Shown here piece after piece: positions 16,790-24,650 of a stretch of DNA of 64,000 nucleotides; the first letter of the stretch is position 1, and each line of letters starts with the position of its first letter. A program made the translations under genes and the position numbers. Source of the DNA: JADZAI01 sp046348585 (lineage in GTDB: Bacteria; Pseudomonadota; Alphaproteobacteria; Micropepsales; Micropepsaceae). The notes below the pieces were generated by a model. It worked only from the letters and a program-made list of their open reading frames with translations, had not been told where the DNA came from and made no database searches. The stretch covers positions 51,392 to 115,391 of the forward strand of contig JAXMDZ010000006.1 of NCBI GenBank assembly GCA_046348585.1, read 5' to 3'.

Positions 16790-17368
16790 ATGGCCTCGCC
16801 TAGGCCGGCGCGCCGCCCGCGCGCCGACGCCGTGCGAAATCGCGAGGCCTTGATCGACGCCGCCAAGGCGGCCTTCACCGAGGCGGGCCCCGACGTCAGT
16901 CTGGAGGAGATCGCGCGCCGCGCCGGGGTCGGCATCGGCACGCTCTATCGCCATTTCCCGACCCGCGATGCGGTCATCGAGGCCGTCTATCGGCGCGATG
17001 TCGATCAGCTTGCCGACGCGGCGGCCGGACTGCTCGCGCGCCATGCGCCGCTCGAGGCGATGCGGCTCTGGCTGGAGCTTTCGATCGACTATCTCAACAC
17101 CAAGAAGCTTATCGCCCCCGCGCTCGGAACGTTCCGCGGCGACAGCGCGGCGCTGATGGCGCATTCCGGTTCGCGTCTGGTGGAGACGATCGCCCGGCTG
17201 CTCGAAGCGGCGCAGGCCTCGGGCGACGTTCGGGCCGACATCCGTCCGGGCGATCTGGTGCAGGCGCTCGCCGGCATCGCCTACAACACGTCTGCGCCGG
17301 GCTGGTGCGAGAGCGCGCGGCGCCTCATCGGCATCATCATCGCGGGGATCAAGTCGCCCGCCGCATGA
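16790..17368 (+). CDS. TetR/AcrR-family repressor
   Basis: A 192-residue regulator. The N-terminal helix-turn-helix is clear: LEEIARRAGVGIGTLYRHFPTRDAV, with the typical TLYRHF recognition helix. The C-terminal helical domain should bind a small ligand and form the dimer. ATG 16790 is chosen over 16754 because the earlier start would place the coding region over the palindromes. The divergent SDR gene and the shared operator point to local, substrate-responsive control of that gene. Confidence 0.9.
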   Translation: MASPRPARRPRADAVRNREALIDAAKAAFTEAGPDVSLEEIARRAGVGIGTLYRHFPTRDAVIEAVYRRDVDQLADAAAGLLARHAPLEAMRLWLELSIDYLNTKKLIAPALGTFRGDSAALMAHSGSRLVETIARLLEAAQASGDVRADIRPGDLVQALAGIAYNTSAPGWCESARRLIGIIIAGIKSPAA

Positions 17369-17378
17369 TGGGCGGCCT

Positions 17379-17864
17379 TCAGGCCGACGCCGGATAGAGC
17401 TGGGCGAAGCGGTCCCACAGCGCCTGGCGGTCGGCGGGCGAGCCTTCGATGACCAGCGCGTCGGCGGCCGGCGGCATGGAGCCGTTGCCGCGCTCCGCCC
17501 AGATATGCGAGGTCGGGATCGCCCAGGCCGCATCGTCCAGCGTTCCGGCGGCGACGAAGGAGAGCGTCGCAACGCTCAGCGGCTCGTGCCACAGCCGCGT
17601 GCCGCAGGCCGCGCAGCGCACGATGTCGATCTCGCGGCCGCTGTCGGCGGTCTTGCGGAAACGCGCCGTCGCGCCCTCGTCCAGCACCACCGCCTCGCGC
17701 GGCATGTGCAGCAGGACCGCCGCATCGACGCCGCTGAGGCGCTTGCAGTCGGTGCAGTGGCAGGCGTTGATCGCCAGCGGCCGCACCGTGAGGCGATAGC
17801 GCGCCGCCCCGCACAGGCAGCCGCCTTTCAGCGGCGGCGCGGGGATCGGCGGCCGCGCCGTCAT
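17379..17864 (-). CDS. GFA/CENP-V-type zinc protein
   Basis: A protein of 161 residues with the glutathione-dependent formaldehyde-activating (GFA) fold. Zinc-binding Cys pairs are visible: GGCLCGAARY (C16, C18), CHCTDCKR and CAACGTRLW. Despite the family name, most members have no proven formaldehyde activity. It starts one base after the argB stop and is the last gene of the rpmH-to-argB transcription unit, although it is probably unrelated in function. It is convergent with the TetR gene. Confidence 0.85.
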   Translation of the reverse strand: MTARPPIPAPPLKGGCLCGAARYRLTVRPLAINACHCTDCKRLSGVDAAVLLHMPREAVVLDEGATARFRKTADSGREIDIVRCAACGTRLWHEPLSVATLSFVAAGTLDDAAWAIPTSHIWAERGNGSMPPAADALVIEGSPADRQALWDRFAQLYPASA

Positions 17865-17865
17865 C

Positions 17866-18801
17866 TCAGTCGTGCCTCAGCAGCGTGCCGGCGCCGTGCT
17901 CGGTGAACAGCTCGACCAGCAGGACATGCGGGATGCGCCCGTCGAGGATGACGACCGCCTCGACGCCCGAGTTCAGCGCGTCGATGCAGGTCTGCACCTT
18001 GGGGATCATGCCGCCCGAGATCGTGCCGTCCTTGATGAGCGCCTGCGCCTCCGAGACGGTCAGCGAGGGCATGATGTTGCCCTGGCGGTCCATCACGCCC
18101 GGCACGTCGGTGAGGAACAGCAGGCGGTCGGCGTTGAGCGCCCCGGCGATCGCTCCGGCGACGGTGTCGGCGTTGATGTTGTAGGTCTCGCCGTGCTTGC
18201 CCACCCCGATGGGCGCGACGACGGGGATGAGGTCGGAGTTCATGATCGTCTCCAGCACCTCGGCGTTGATCTGGTCGGGCTCGCCCACGAAGCCCAGATC
18301 GATGATCCGCTCGACATTGCCGGTCGCGTCGCGCTTCACGCGCTGAAGCTTCTTGGCGACGATCATGTTGCCGTCTTTGCCGGACAGGCCCACCGCCCGT
18401 CCGCCGGCCGAATTGATCGCCGAGACGAGCGCCTTGTTGATCGAGCCGGTCAGGACCATCTCGACTACGTCGATGGCGTTGCGGTCGGTGACGCGCAGGC
18501 CGTCGATGAACTCGCTCTTGATGTTGAGCCGCTCCAGCATCGCGCCGATCTGCGGCCCGCCGCCATGGACGACGACCGGGTCGATGCCGGTCTGCTTCAT
18601 CAGCACCAGGCTCTGCGCGAAATGCTCCGAGACGCCTTCCTCGCCCATGGCGTGGCCGCCGTATTTCACGACGATCGTCTTGCCGTCATAGCGCAGGATA
18701 TAGGGCAGCGCCTCGACCAGGGTGCGGGCCGTGCGCCGCCAATTGGCCAGCTGCCGACGCTCGAAGGGCAGGTCGTCGCGCGGCTGATCGTCGTTGGACA
18801 T
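17866..18801 (-). CDS. argB: Acetylglutamate kinase
   Basis: A 311-residue enzyme that phosphorylates N-acetylglutamate, the second step of arginine synthesis and usually the one inhibited by arginine. It has the KYGGHAM glycine-rich start, VVHGGGPQIG for substrate binding and the KVQTCIDALNSGV segment near the ATP site. The N-terminal extension (about 40 residues before the kinase core) is typical of the arginine-sensitive hexameric enzymes. It follows engB by 23 bases in the rpmH-rnpA-yidD-yidC-engB-argB order seen across rhizobia. Confidence 0.97.
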   Translation of the reverse strand: MSNDDQPRDDLPFERRQLANWRRTARTLVEALPYILRYDGKTIVVKYGGHAMGEEGVSEHFAQSLVLMKQTGIDPVVVHGGGPQIGAMLERLNIKSEFIDGLRVTDRNAIDVVEMVLTGSINKALVSAINSAGGRAVGLSGKDGNMIVAKKLQRVKRDATGNVERIIDLGFVGEPDQINAEVLETIMNSDLIPVVAPIGVGKHGETYNINADTVAGAIAGALNADRLLFLTDVPGVMDRQGNIMPSLTVSEAQALIKDGTISGGMIPKVQTCIDALNSGVEAVVILDGRIPHVLLVELFTEHGAGTLLRHD

Positions 18802-18824
18802 GGGGCGCTGGCTCGATCCGGGAT

Positions 18825-19526
18825 TCAGGTCGCGGGCTTATAGCCCGGCAGGCTGGCCGCGTCCAAGCCGGTCGCGGCGGCGATGAGGCCGCGCAATTGC
18901 GCGATTCCGCAGCCCGTTTCGCTGGAGGTCGGCACGATCACCGGGTGGGCGGCGGGGTGCTTTTCGGCCCTGGCGGCGGTCGCCTTGATCACCGCGGCGA
19001 GTTCGGCGGCCTTCAGCTTGTCGATCTTGGTCAGGACGATCTGGTAGCTGACGGCCGCCTCGTCCATCGCCTTCATCGCCTCCTCGTCGGAGGGCTTGAG
19101 GCCGTGGCGGCTGTCGACCAGCAGCATGACCCGCTTCAGCGAGGCGCGGCCGCGCAGATACTGGAAGATCAGCTTGGTCCACTGCTCGGACAGTTTGCGC
19201 TCGATGCGGGCATAGCCGTAGCCGGGCAGGTCGGCGAGGCTGACCGCGCCGGCGAGCGCGAAGAAATTGAGCTCGCGCGTGCGGCCCGGCGTGTTCGACA
19301 CGCGGGCCAGCGTCTTGCGCCGGGTCAGCGCGTTGACGAGGCTCGACTTGCCGACATTGGAGCGCCCGGCGAAGGCGATCTCGGGTTTGTCGCCGGGCGG
19401 CAGCCCGTCCATCTTCACCACGCCGCGCAGGAACGTGCATTCCTGCTCGAACAGCCAGCGCCCGAAGGCGAGGTCTTCGGCCGCCACCTCGGGCAGGAAA
19501 TCCTCGTAGGAGTCGCCGCCCGCCAT
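18825..19526 (-). CDS. engB: Ribosome-biogenesis GTPase EngB/YihA
   Basis: A Ras-like GTPase (233 residues) needed for large-subunit assembly and division in bacteria. The nucleotide motifs are GRSNVGKSS (G1), DLPGYG (G3) and TKIDK (G4), and TSSETG corresponds to G5. ATG 19526 overlaps the yidC TAA by one base. The N-terminal extension of about 30 residues is usual in alphaproteobacteria. Confidence 0.96.
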   Translation of the reverse strand: MAGGDSYEDFLPEVAAEDLAFGRWLFEQECTFLRGVVKMDGLPPGDKPEIAFAGRSNVGKSSLVNALTRRKTLARVSNTPGRTRELNFFALAGAVSLADLPGYGYARIERKLSEQWTKLIFQYLRGRASLKRVMLLVDSRHGLKPSDEEAMKAMDEAAVSYQIVLTKIDKLKAAELAAVIKATAARAEKHPAAHPVIVPTSSETGCGIAQLRGLIAAATGLDAASLPGYKPAT

Positions 19527-21313
19527 TACGCCCCGGGCCGGCCGAAGAAGAGCCGGAACGGCCAGCTCGCCTTCAGATTGTCGAACAGGTGAATCTCGGC
19601 CTTCATGCGGCGCATGATCGTGTATTGCTGGGCCAGCGACAGGAAGCCGTTCCAGGCCCAGTAGATGACGAGGCCCGCCGGGAACGAGGCCAGCATGAAC
19701 ATGAAGATGAACGGCATCAGGCCGAACATGCGCTGCTGGATCGGATCGGGGGCGGGCGGGTTCATCTTCATCTGCACCCACATCACCATGCCGTTGATCA
19801 GCGGCCAGGCGCCCAGCATCAGATAGGCCGGCACGGCATAGGGCAGCAGCCCGAACAGGTTGAAGACCGAGGTCGGATCGTGCGCCGACAGATCCTGGAT
19901 CCAGCCGAAGAACGGCGCGTGCCGCATCTCGATGGTGACGTAGAGCACCTTGTAGAGCGAGAAGAAGACCGGGATCTGGAGCAGCAGCGGCAGGCAGCCC
20001 GACACCGGGTTCACCTTCTCGCGGCGATAGAGCGCCATCATCTCCTGCTGCAGCTTGGGCGCATCGTCCTTCCAGCGTTCGCGCAAGGCCAGCATCTCGG
20101 GCTGGATCTTCTTCATCTTCGCCATCGACTCGTAGGACTTGTTGGCGAGCGGGAAGAACAGCGCCTTCAGCATCACCGTCAGCAGCAGGATGGCGACGCC
20201 GAAATTGCCGACCAGGCCATAGAGCCAGTCCATCACCAGGAAGATCGGCTTGGTCAGGAAGAAGAACCAGCCCCAGTCGACCGCCATGTCGAAGCGCTGG
20301 ATGCCGGCCTCGGCATAGCGGTCGACGAGCGAGACGACCTTGGCCCCGGCGAAGAAGTTGTGGGTGACGCCGGCGCTGGCGCCGGGCGCGATCTCGCGCG
20401 CGGTCTTGTAGACGAAATCGGCCTGGAAGCGTTCCCAGCCGCCCTGGTTCGCCGCCCGGAAGGTCGCGGTCACCGGCTCGTTCTGGGCCGGGGCGAGGGC
20501 GGTCAGCCAGTAATGGTCGGTGAAGCCGAGCCAGCCGCCGGTCGTCTCCTGGCTGTCGATGCGCGCGCCTTCCTCGACGATCTCGGTGTAGTCCTTCTCG
20601 TGCAGCGTGCCGTTCATCACGCCGACCATGCCCTGATGGACCACCCAGATCGGACGGAAGAAGGGCACGCCGCCGCGCACGATCGCGCCATAGGGGAACA
20701 GCTTCACCGGCTGGCCGCTTCGGTTCTCGACGCTGTCGTCGATCGTCAGCATGTAGTCGGCGTCGATATTGATCGTGCGCCGGAAGATCAGGCCCTGGCC
20801 GTTGTCCCACTCCAGCACCACCGGCTTGCCGGGGCTCAGCGTGTCGCCGCTCGCCAGACGCCATTCGGTGTCGGCGCCCGGCAGCGCGACGTTCGCGCCC
20901 GGTTCGGCCGTCCAGCCGAACTCGGCGTAATAGGGGTTCACCACCCCGACCGGCTCCAGCAGCGTGATCTCCGGCGCATCCTTCTCGATCGCCGTGCGGT
21001 AGCGCTTGAGCTTCAGATCGTCGAAGCGCGCGCCCTTGAGCCGGATCGAGCCGTCGACGGCCGGCGTGTCGATGACGACGCGCGGCCCCTCGGCGGCGAG
21101 AGCCGCCTCGCGCGGCACATGCTGGAAGGCGGGCGCGGCCGTCGCCCCCGGCGCGCCGGGCACGGTCGCTTCCTGGGTCTGCGGCGCGGCGGCGTCGGTC
21201 TTCGGCTTGTCGGTCGGCGGGAACAGCCAGAACCAGACGACGAACACCGCCATCGACAGGACGACGGTGACGATCAGGTTGCGGGTATCGCCGCCTTGGG
21301 GCTGCTGGCTCAT
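19526..21313 (-). CDS. yidC: Membrane protein insertase YidC
   Basis: A 595-residue inner-membrane insertase that integrates and folds membrane proteins with or without SecYEG. It has an N-terminal membrane anchor (LIVTVVLSMAVFVVWFWLF), a large periplasmic beta-domain (about 60-350) and the conserved five-helix core starting near WGWFFFLTKPIF. The periplasmic linker is Ala/Pro-rich. ATG 21313 opens the conserved N-terminus. The gene lies between yidD and engB in the standard order. Confidence 0.97.
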   Translation of the reverse strand: MSQQPQGGDTRNLIVTVVLSMAVFVVWFWLFPPTDKPKTDAAAPQTQEATVPGAPGATAAPAFQHVPREAALAAEGPRVVIDTPAVDGSIRLKGARFDDLKLKRYRTAIEKDAPEITLLEPVGVVNPYYAEFGWTAEPGANVALPGADTEWRLASGDTLSPGKPVVLEWDNGQGLIFRRTINIDADYMLTIDDSVENRSGQPVKLFPYGAIVRGGVPFFRPIWVVHQGMVGVMNGTLHEKDYTEIVEEGARIDSQETTGGWLGFTDHYWLTALAPAQNEPVTATFRAANQGGWERFQADFVYKTAREIAPGASAGVTHNFFAGAKVVSLVDRYAEAGIQRFDMAVDWGWFFFLTKPIFLVMDWLYGLVGNFGVAILLLTVMLKALFFPLANKSYESMAKMKKIQPEMLALRERWKDDAPKLQQEMMALYRREKVNPVSGCLPLLLQIPVFFSLYKVLYVTIEMRHAPFFGWIQDLSAHDPTSVFNLFGLLPYAVPAYLMLGAWPLINGMVMWVQMKMNPPAPDPIQQRMFGLMPFIFMFMLASFPAGLVIYWAWNGFLSLAQQYTIMRRMKAEIHLFDNLKASWPFRLFFGRPGA

Positions 21314-21323
21314 GGGGGACCGT

Positions 21324-21632
21324 TCAATGATGGCCGGCGCAGTCGTGCGCGGCGTGTCGATGGCCTTTGGCGGGGGGAACCGGGTCGTAGCCCGAGCCGC
21401 CGCCCAGCCAGGCGATGGGGTGGCATCTGAGGATGCGCCGGAAACCGAACCACAGGCCCTTGAGCGCGCCGTGGGTCTCGATCGCCTCCAGCGCATAGCG
21501 CGAACAGGTCGGCTCGAAGCGGCAGGCCTGGGGCAGCATCGGCGAGATCAGGTATTTGTAGGCGCGGATCGGGGCCGCCGCGATGCGGCGCGGCCAGCTG
21601 CGCGTCGGCGTCTGGGCGGGATGGTCAGGCAT
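21324..21632 (-). CDS. yidD: Membrane protein insertion efficiency factor
   Basis: A 102-residue small peripheral membrane protein that helps insertion through YidC. Its conserved core contains YKYLISPMLPQACRFEPTCS and SRYALEAIETHG. It overlaps the rnpA 3' end by eight bases and precedes yidC by ten, the classic rnpA-yidD-yidC arrangement. The C-terminal tail is His-rich (HRHAAHDCAGHH), a feature often seen in YidD. Confidence 0.95.
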   Translation of the reverse strand: MPDHPAQTPTRSWPRRIAAAPIRAYKYLISPMLPQACRFEPTCSRYALEAIETHGALKGLWFGFRRILRCHPIAWLGGGSGYDPVPPAKGHRHAAHDCAGHH

Positions 21633-22107
21633 GCTCGGGGCCGTGGGGTTCCGCTGATCCTGGCGCTGCCGGGCCGGGCAAGGAAGGGTTGGGGTCGCGC
21701 GGCGCGGCTCTCGCGCCCTTGGCCGCGCGCCGCGCCGCTTCGGCCAGCGCTTCTTTAAGGTCCGCCAGCAGCGAAGGAAAGGGGGCCTCGGCCGCCGCCT
21801 GCCGCCCGATGATCACATAGTCGGCTCCGGCCGCGCCGCAGTCGGGCAGGATTTCGCGCGCCGCCGCCCGGAAGCGGCGCTTGATGCGGTTGCGCACCGC
21901 CGCGTTGCCTTCCTTCTTGGTGACCGTGAAGCCGATCCCGATGATCGCGTCGCCGTCGTTCCGGTCGCGCCGCTGGAGGGTCAGCGAGGGCCGGTGGACG
22001 CGCACCCCCTTGGCCGCCGCGACGAAGGCCGGCCGGGTCTTCAGGACCCGCAAAACGCCAAAACCGGCCTTGCGGCCGGCTTCGGACAGGTTCTGAATCT
22101 CGGTCAT
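21625..22107 (-). CDS. rnpA: Ribonuclease P protein component
   Basis: The basic protein (160 residues) that binds the RNase P RNA and helps process the 5' ends of tRNA precursors. The RNR motif is RNRIKRRFRAAAREI, preceded by the VTKKEGNAAVR segment. It is longer than typical (about 120) because of a Pro/Ala/Gly-rich C-terminal tail from about residue 128 (PRDPNPSLPGP). It follows rpmH by 31 bases. Confidence 0.95.
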   Translation of the reverse strand: MTEIQNLSEAGRKAGFGVLRVLKTRPAFVAAAKGVRVHRPSLTLQRRDRNDGDAIIGIGFTVTKKEGNAAVRNRIKRRFRAAAREILPDCGAAGADYVIIGRQAAAEAPFPSLLADLKEALAEAARRAAKGARAAPRDPNPSLPGPAAPGSAEPHGPEHA

Positions 22108-22138
22108 GGTGCGGCGGGCGAGGCCCGCCGGCCCCGGC

Positions 22139-22273
22139 TCAGGCCGACAGGCGCTTGCGGCCGTGGGCGCGACGCTTGGCCAGCACCTTGCGGCCGCCGA
22201 CGGTGGCGGAGCGGCTGCGGAAGCCGTGGCGGCGCTTGCGCACGATCTTGGAGGGCTGGTAGGTCCGCTTCAT
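22139..22273 (-). CDS. rpmH: 50S ribosomal protein L34
   Basis: A 44-residue ribosomal protein. The translation starts MKRTYQPSKIVRKRRHGFR and ends GRKRLSA, a full-length L34. A good ribosome-binding site (AGGAGA) lies just upstream of ATG 22273. It is the first gene of the operon, with its promoter in the 166-base gap to the divergent secreted-protein gene. dnaA is not adjacent. Confidence 0.98.
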   Translation of the reverse strand: MKRTYQPSKIVRKRRHGFRSRSATVGGRKVLAKRRAHGRKRLSA

Positions 22274-22439
22274 CACACTTCTCCTGAGCCGCGCGGTCGC
22301 ACCGAAGCGCGCCCTTGGCGAGGCTCGTCTGCAAAAGAGGCGCGGAGATACGGGATGCGCCGCCCGGAGTCAACCGCGCCGAGGTTAACATTTGGCCGCA
22401 ATTGCGGCTTCGACTGACCGCCTGTCCGAGGAGACGCCC

Positions 22440-22898
22440 ATGCTGAAAGCCCTGTTCGCCGCCGCCTTCGCCGCGGTTCTCGCCGCCCCGGCCGCCCGCG
22501 CCGACGCCCTGCCGATGCCGCTGGAGCTGAACGAGTTCCAGGCCGAGCTGATCGGCGTGTGGGAGCAGCAGGGCTGGAGCTACCCGCAGGGCCTCGGCCA
22601 TGCCGGCCAGACCGGGGCCATCGCCTTCGGCAATGACGACATGACGATCCTCACCCTGGTCGGCGTGCCGATGGTCGGGGATCTGGGAACCCGCGCCACC
22701 GCCGGCTCGTGGACGGCAAAGCGGCTGGACGAGAAGACCGTCGAGGTGACGCTCGATCAGGGCGGCGGGCGCGGCACGGTGCTGACCCTCACCTTCGACG
22801 GGCCGGACGCCTTCACCATGGTCAACGCCGAACAGTCCTACCTCTCGCCGGGCAAGTTCGTGCGGGTCGGCAAGAAAATCGAACCCTACAAGCCCTGA
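22440..22898 (+). CDS. Hypothetical exported protein
   Basis: A 152-residue protein with a clear signal peptide (LKALFAAAFAAVLAAPAARA, cut after ARADA or nearby) and a small soluble domain. The mature part has WEQQGWSYPQGLG, IAFGNDDMTILTL and VLTLTFDGPDAFTM, which suggests a compact beta-rich fold. No family is recognised and no catalytic motif is seen. ATG 22440 with GAGGAG upstream is the best start. It is followed by the phosphatase gene in the same direction. Confidence 0.65.
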   Translation: MLKALFAAAFAAVLAAPAARADALPMPLELNEFQAELIGVWEQQGWSYPQGLGHAGQTGAIAFGNDDMTILTLVGVPMVGDLGTRATAGSWTAKRLDEKTVEVTLDQGGGRGTVLTLTFDGPDAFTMVNAEQSYLSPGKFVRVGKKIEPYKP

Positions 22899-22948
22899 GG
22901 CGGCCGGACGGTCTTACGTTCGTCATGGCGGCGTCCTATCAACCCGCC

Positions 22949-23737
22949 ATGACCGACACGACCGCCGCGCCCGCCTTCGAGGGCATCCACAATTTCCGCG
23001 ACTTCGGCGGCTACAGGACCGCCTGCGGCGGCCGGGTCCGCACCGGGCGGCTCTACCGCTCGGCCCATTACGCGACCGCGACCGATGCCGATCTCGACGC
23101 CTTCGCGGCGCTCGGCATGGCGGCGATCGTCGATCTGCGCCGCCCGGCCGAGCGCACCCGCTTCCCGACCCGCCGCGCGCCGGACTGCCGCGCAAGGGTC
23201 ATCTCCTACGGCCAGCCCTCCGAAGAGGTCGAGCCGCCGCATCTGGGCAGCCTCGCCGAGCCGGGGCTGACCACGCAGACCATCACCGAGCGGATGATCG
23301 AGGTCTATCGCGAGCTCGCGCACGAGCCGGGCCATCTTCAGGTCTTCGCCGACGCCTTCGCCGCGCTCGCCGAGGCCGACGGGCCGATCGTCGTCCACTG
23401 CCATGCCGGCAAGGACCGCACCGGCCTCATCGTCGCCTTCATCCATCACGCGCTGGGCGTCTCGGAGGCCGACATCTACGCCGACTATCTGCGCACCAAC
23501 ACGGCGAGCCGGATCGAGGAGCGCCTGCCCGAACTCGCCCGCCTCTTCCGCGAACTGAACGGCGCCGACGCGCCGCTCGACCTGCTCGCCCACGTCTATC
23601 GGGTGGAGGAGGACTATCTGACGACCGCCTACAAGGCGATCGCCGAGCGCGACGGCTCGCTCGACGCCTATCTGGAGAACCGCCTCGGCGTCACGCCGGC
23701 GCTGCGGTCCCACCTCAGGGCGAAGCTGATCGTCTAG
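22949..23737 (+). CDS. Tyrosine-protein phosphatase (Y_phosphatase3/SIW14-like)
   Basis: A 262-residue cysteine phosphatase. The Cx5R P-loop is HCHAGKDRTG, with nucleophile C151 and R157. The N-terminal NFRDFGGY motif and DLRRPAER are typical of the bacterial family that includes MptpB-like triple-specificity phosphatases (phosphotyrosine, phosphoserine and phosphoinositides). No signal peptide is seen. Another in-frame ATG lies at 22925. Its TAG stop overlaps the stop of the convergent b561 gene in one CTAG (23734-23737). Confidence 0.88.
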   Translation: MTDTTAAPAFEGIHNFRDFGGYRTACGGRVRTGRLYRSAHYATATDADLDAFAALGMAAIVDLRRPAERTRFPTRRAPDCRARVISYGQPSEEVEPPHLGSLAEPGLTTQTITERMIEVYRELAHEPGHLQVFADAFAALAEADGPIVVHCHAGKDRTGLIVAFIHHALGVSEADIYADYLRTNTASRIEERLPELARLFRELNGADAPLDLLAHVYRVEEDYLTTAYKAIAERDGSLDAYLENRLGVTPALRSHLRAKLIV

Positions 23738-24276
23738 CCGGCGCGGCGCGCCGCCAGCGGCAGCATCCGCGCCAGCACGCCGTCGCGCAGCGCCAGATGG
23801 TGATAGAGCGCCGCCGCCAGATGCAGCGCCACCAGCGCCAGCAATCCGAAGGCGATCGTCTCGTGAACCTCGATCAGCGTGTCGGCGAGCGTGTCGTCGG
23901 CGGCCAGCAGATGCGGCAGGCGGACCGCCCAGAAGAAATTGACCGAGCCGCCCTTGGCGCTGGTGTAGAGCCAGCCGCTGACCGGCAGGGCGATCAGCAC
24001 CAGATAGAGCGCCGCATGGGCGGCCGTCGCCGAAAGCCGCATCCACGCCGGGCCTTCGCGCTCGGTCTCGCGCCCCGCGCCGCGCCACAGCGCGATCCGC
24101 GCCAGCGTCAGCACGACGATCGCCAGACCGACCGATTGATGGGCGGTCATCAGCGCCTTGCGGGTCGCGGCGGCCTCGAAGGAATCGATGCTCCAGCCGA
24201 TGGCGAACAGCGCCGCCACCAAAAGGGCGGTGCCCCAGTGCAGCAGGCGCAGGGAAGCCGGATAGGGAGCGTTCAT
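23734..24276 (-). CDS. Cytochrome b561-family diheme membrane protein
   Basis: A four-helix inner-membrane cytochrome of 180 residues. The His residues placed for two b-type hemes are H13 (LLHWG), H46 (TAHQSVG), H138 (VHETIAFG) and H152 (LHLAAAL). Bacterial CybB-type proteins pass electrons between the quinone pool and soluble carriers. It is the third gene of an operon: its ATG overlaps the stop of the cytochrome c gene by four bases, itself overlapping the porin-cytochrome gene. This context suggests it is the inner-membrane end of an electron path across the envelope. Confidence 0.9.
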   Translation of the reverse strand: MNAPYPASLRLLHWGTALLVAALFAIGWSIDSFEAAATRKALMTAHQSVGLAIVVLTLARIALWRGAGRETEREGPAWMRLSATAAHAALYLVLIALPVSGWLYTSAKGGSVNFFWAVRLPHLLAADDTLADTLIEVHETIAFGLLALVALHLAAALYHHLALRDGVLARMLPLAARRAG

Positions 24277-24650
24277 CGCCGCGTCTCCAGGAAGGCGATG
24301 ATGTCCTCCACTTCGGTGGGGTCGCCGACGCCGTCGAACTTCATCTTGGTGCCGGGCATGGCGGCGCGCGGATCGGGCAGATAGGTCCGCAGAATGTCGG
24401 CGCTCCACACCCAGCCCGAGGCGAGATTGGCCTCCGAATACTCGAACCCCGGCACGGTCCCGGCCTTGCGGCCGATGATGCCGAAGAGCGACGGCCCTTT
24501 GCGGTTCTTCAGATCGTCCGAGGTCGAATGACAGTCCCCGCAATAGGTCGAGAACGCCTCCTGACCGGCCTCCGGATCGCCGGCGGCGGCCTCGGGCGCG
24601 GCGGCCATGGCCGCCGCCGCCACGGCGAAGGCGATCAGAGCGCGGTCCAC
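24273..24650 (-). CDS. Periplasmic monoheme cytochrome c (class I, c2-like)
   Basis: A small cytochrome of 125 residues with a signal peptide (about residues 1-23). The heme site is CGDCH (37-41), and the probable axial Met is M103 in PGTKMKF, within the PDPRAAMPGTKM loop usual for class I cytochromes c. It overlaps the 3' end of the Cyc2-like gene by 16 bases and the start of the b561 gene by four, so all three are likely made together. It is well placed to shuttle electrons across the periplasm between the outer-membrane and inner-membrane partners. Confidence 0.93.
   Translation of the reverse strand: MDRALIAFAVAAAAMAAAPEAAAGDPEAGQEAFSTYCGDCHSTSDDLKNRKGPSLFGIIGRKAGTVPGFEYSEANLASGWVWSADILRTYLPDPRAAMPGTKMKFDGVGDPTEVEDIIAFLETRR

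Noticed and set aside
22274..22439. rpmH upstream region considered as a replication origin
   Set aside because: No dnaA gene and no cluster of DnaA boxes is visible; in alphaproteobacteria rpmH is often away from the origin.
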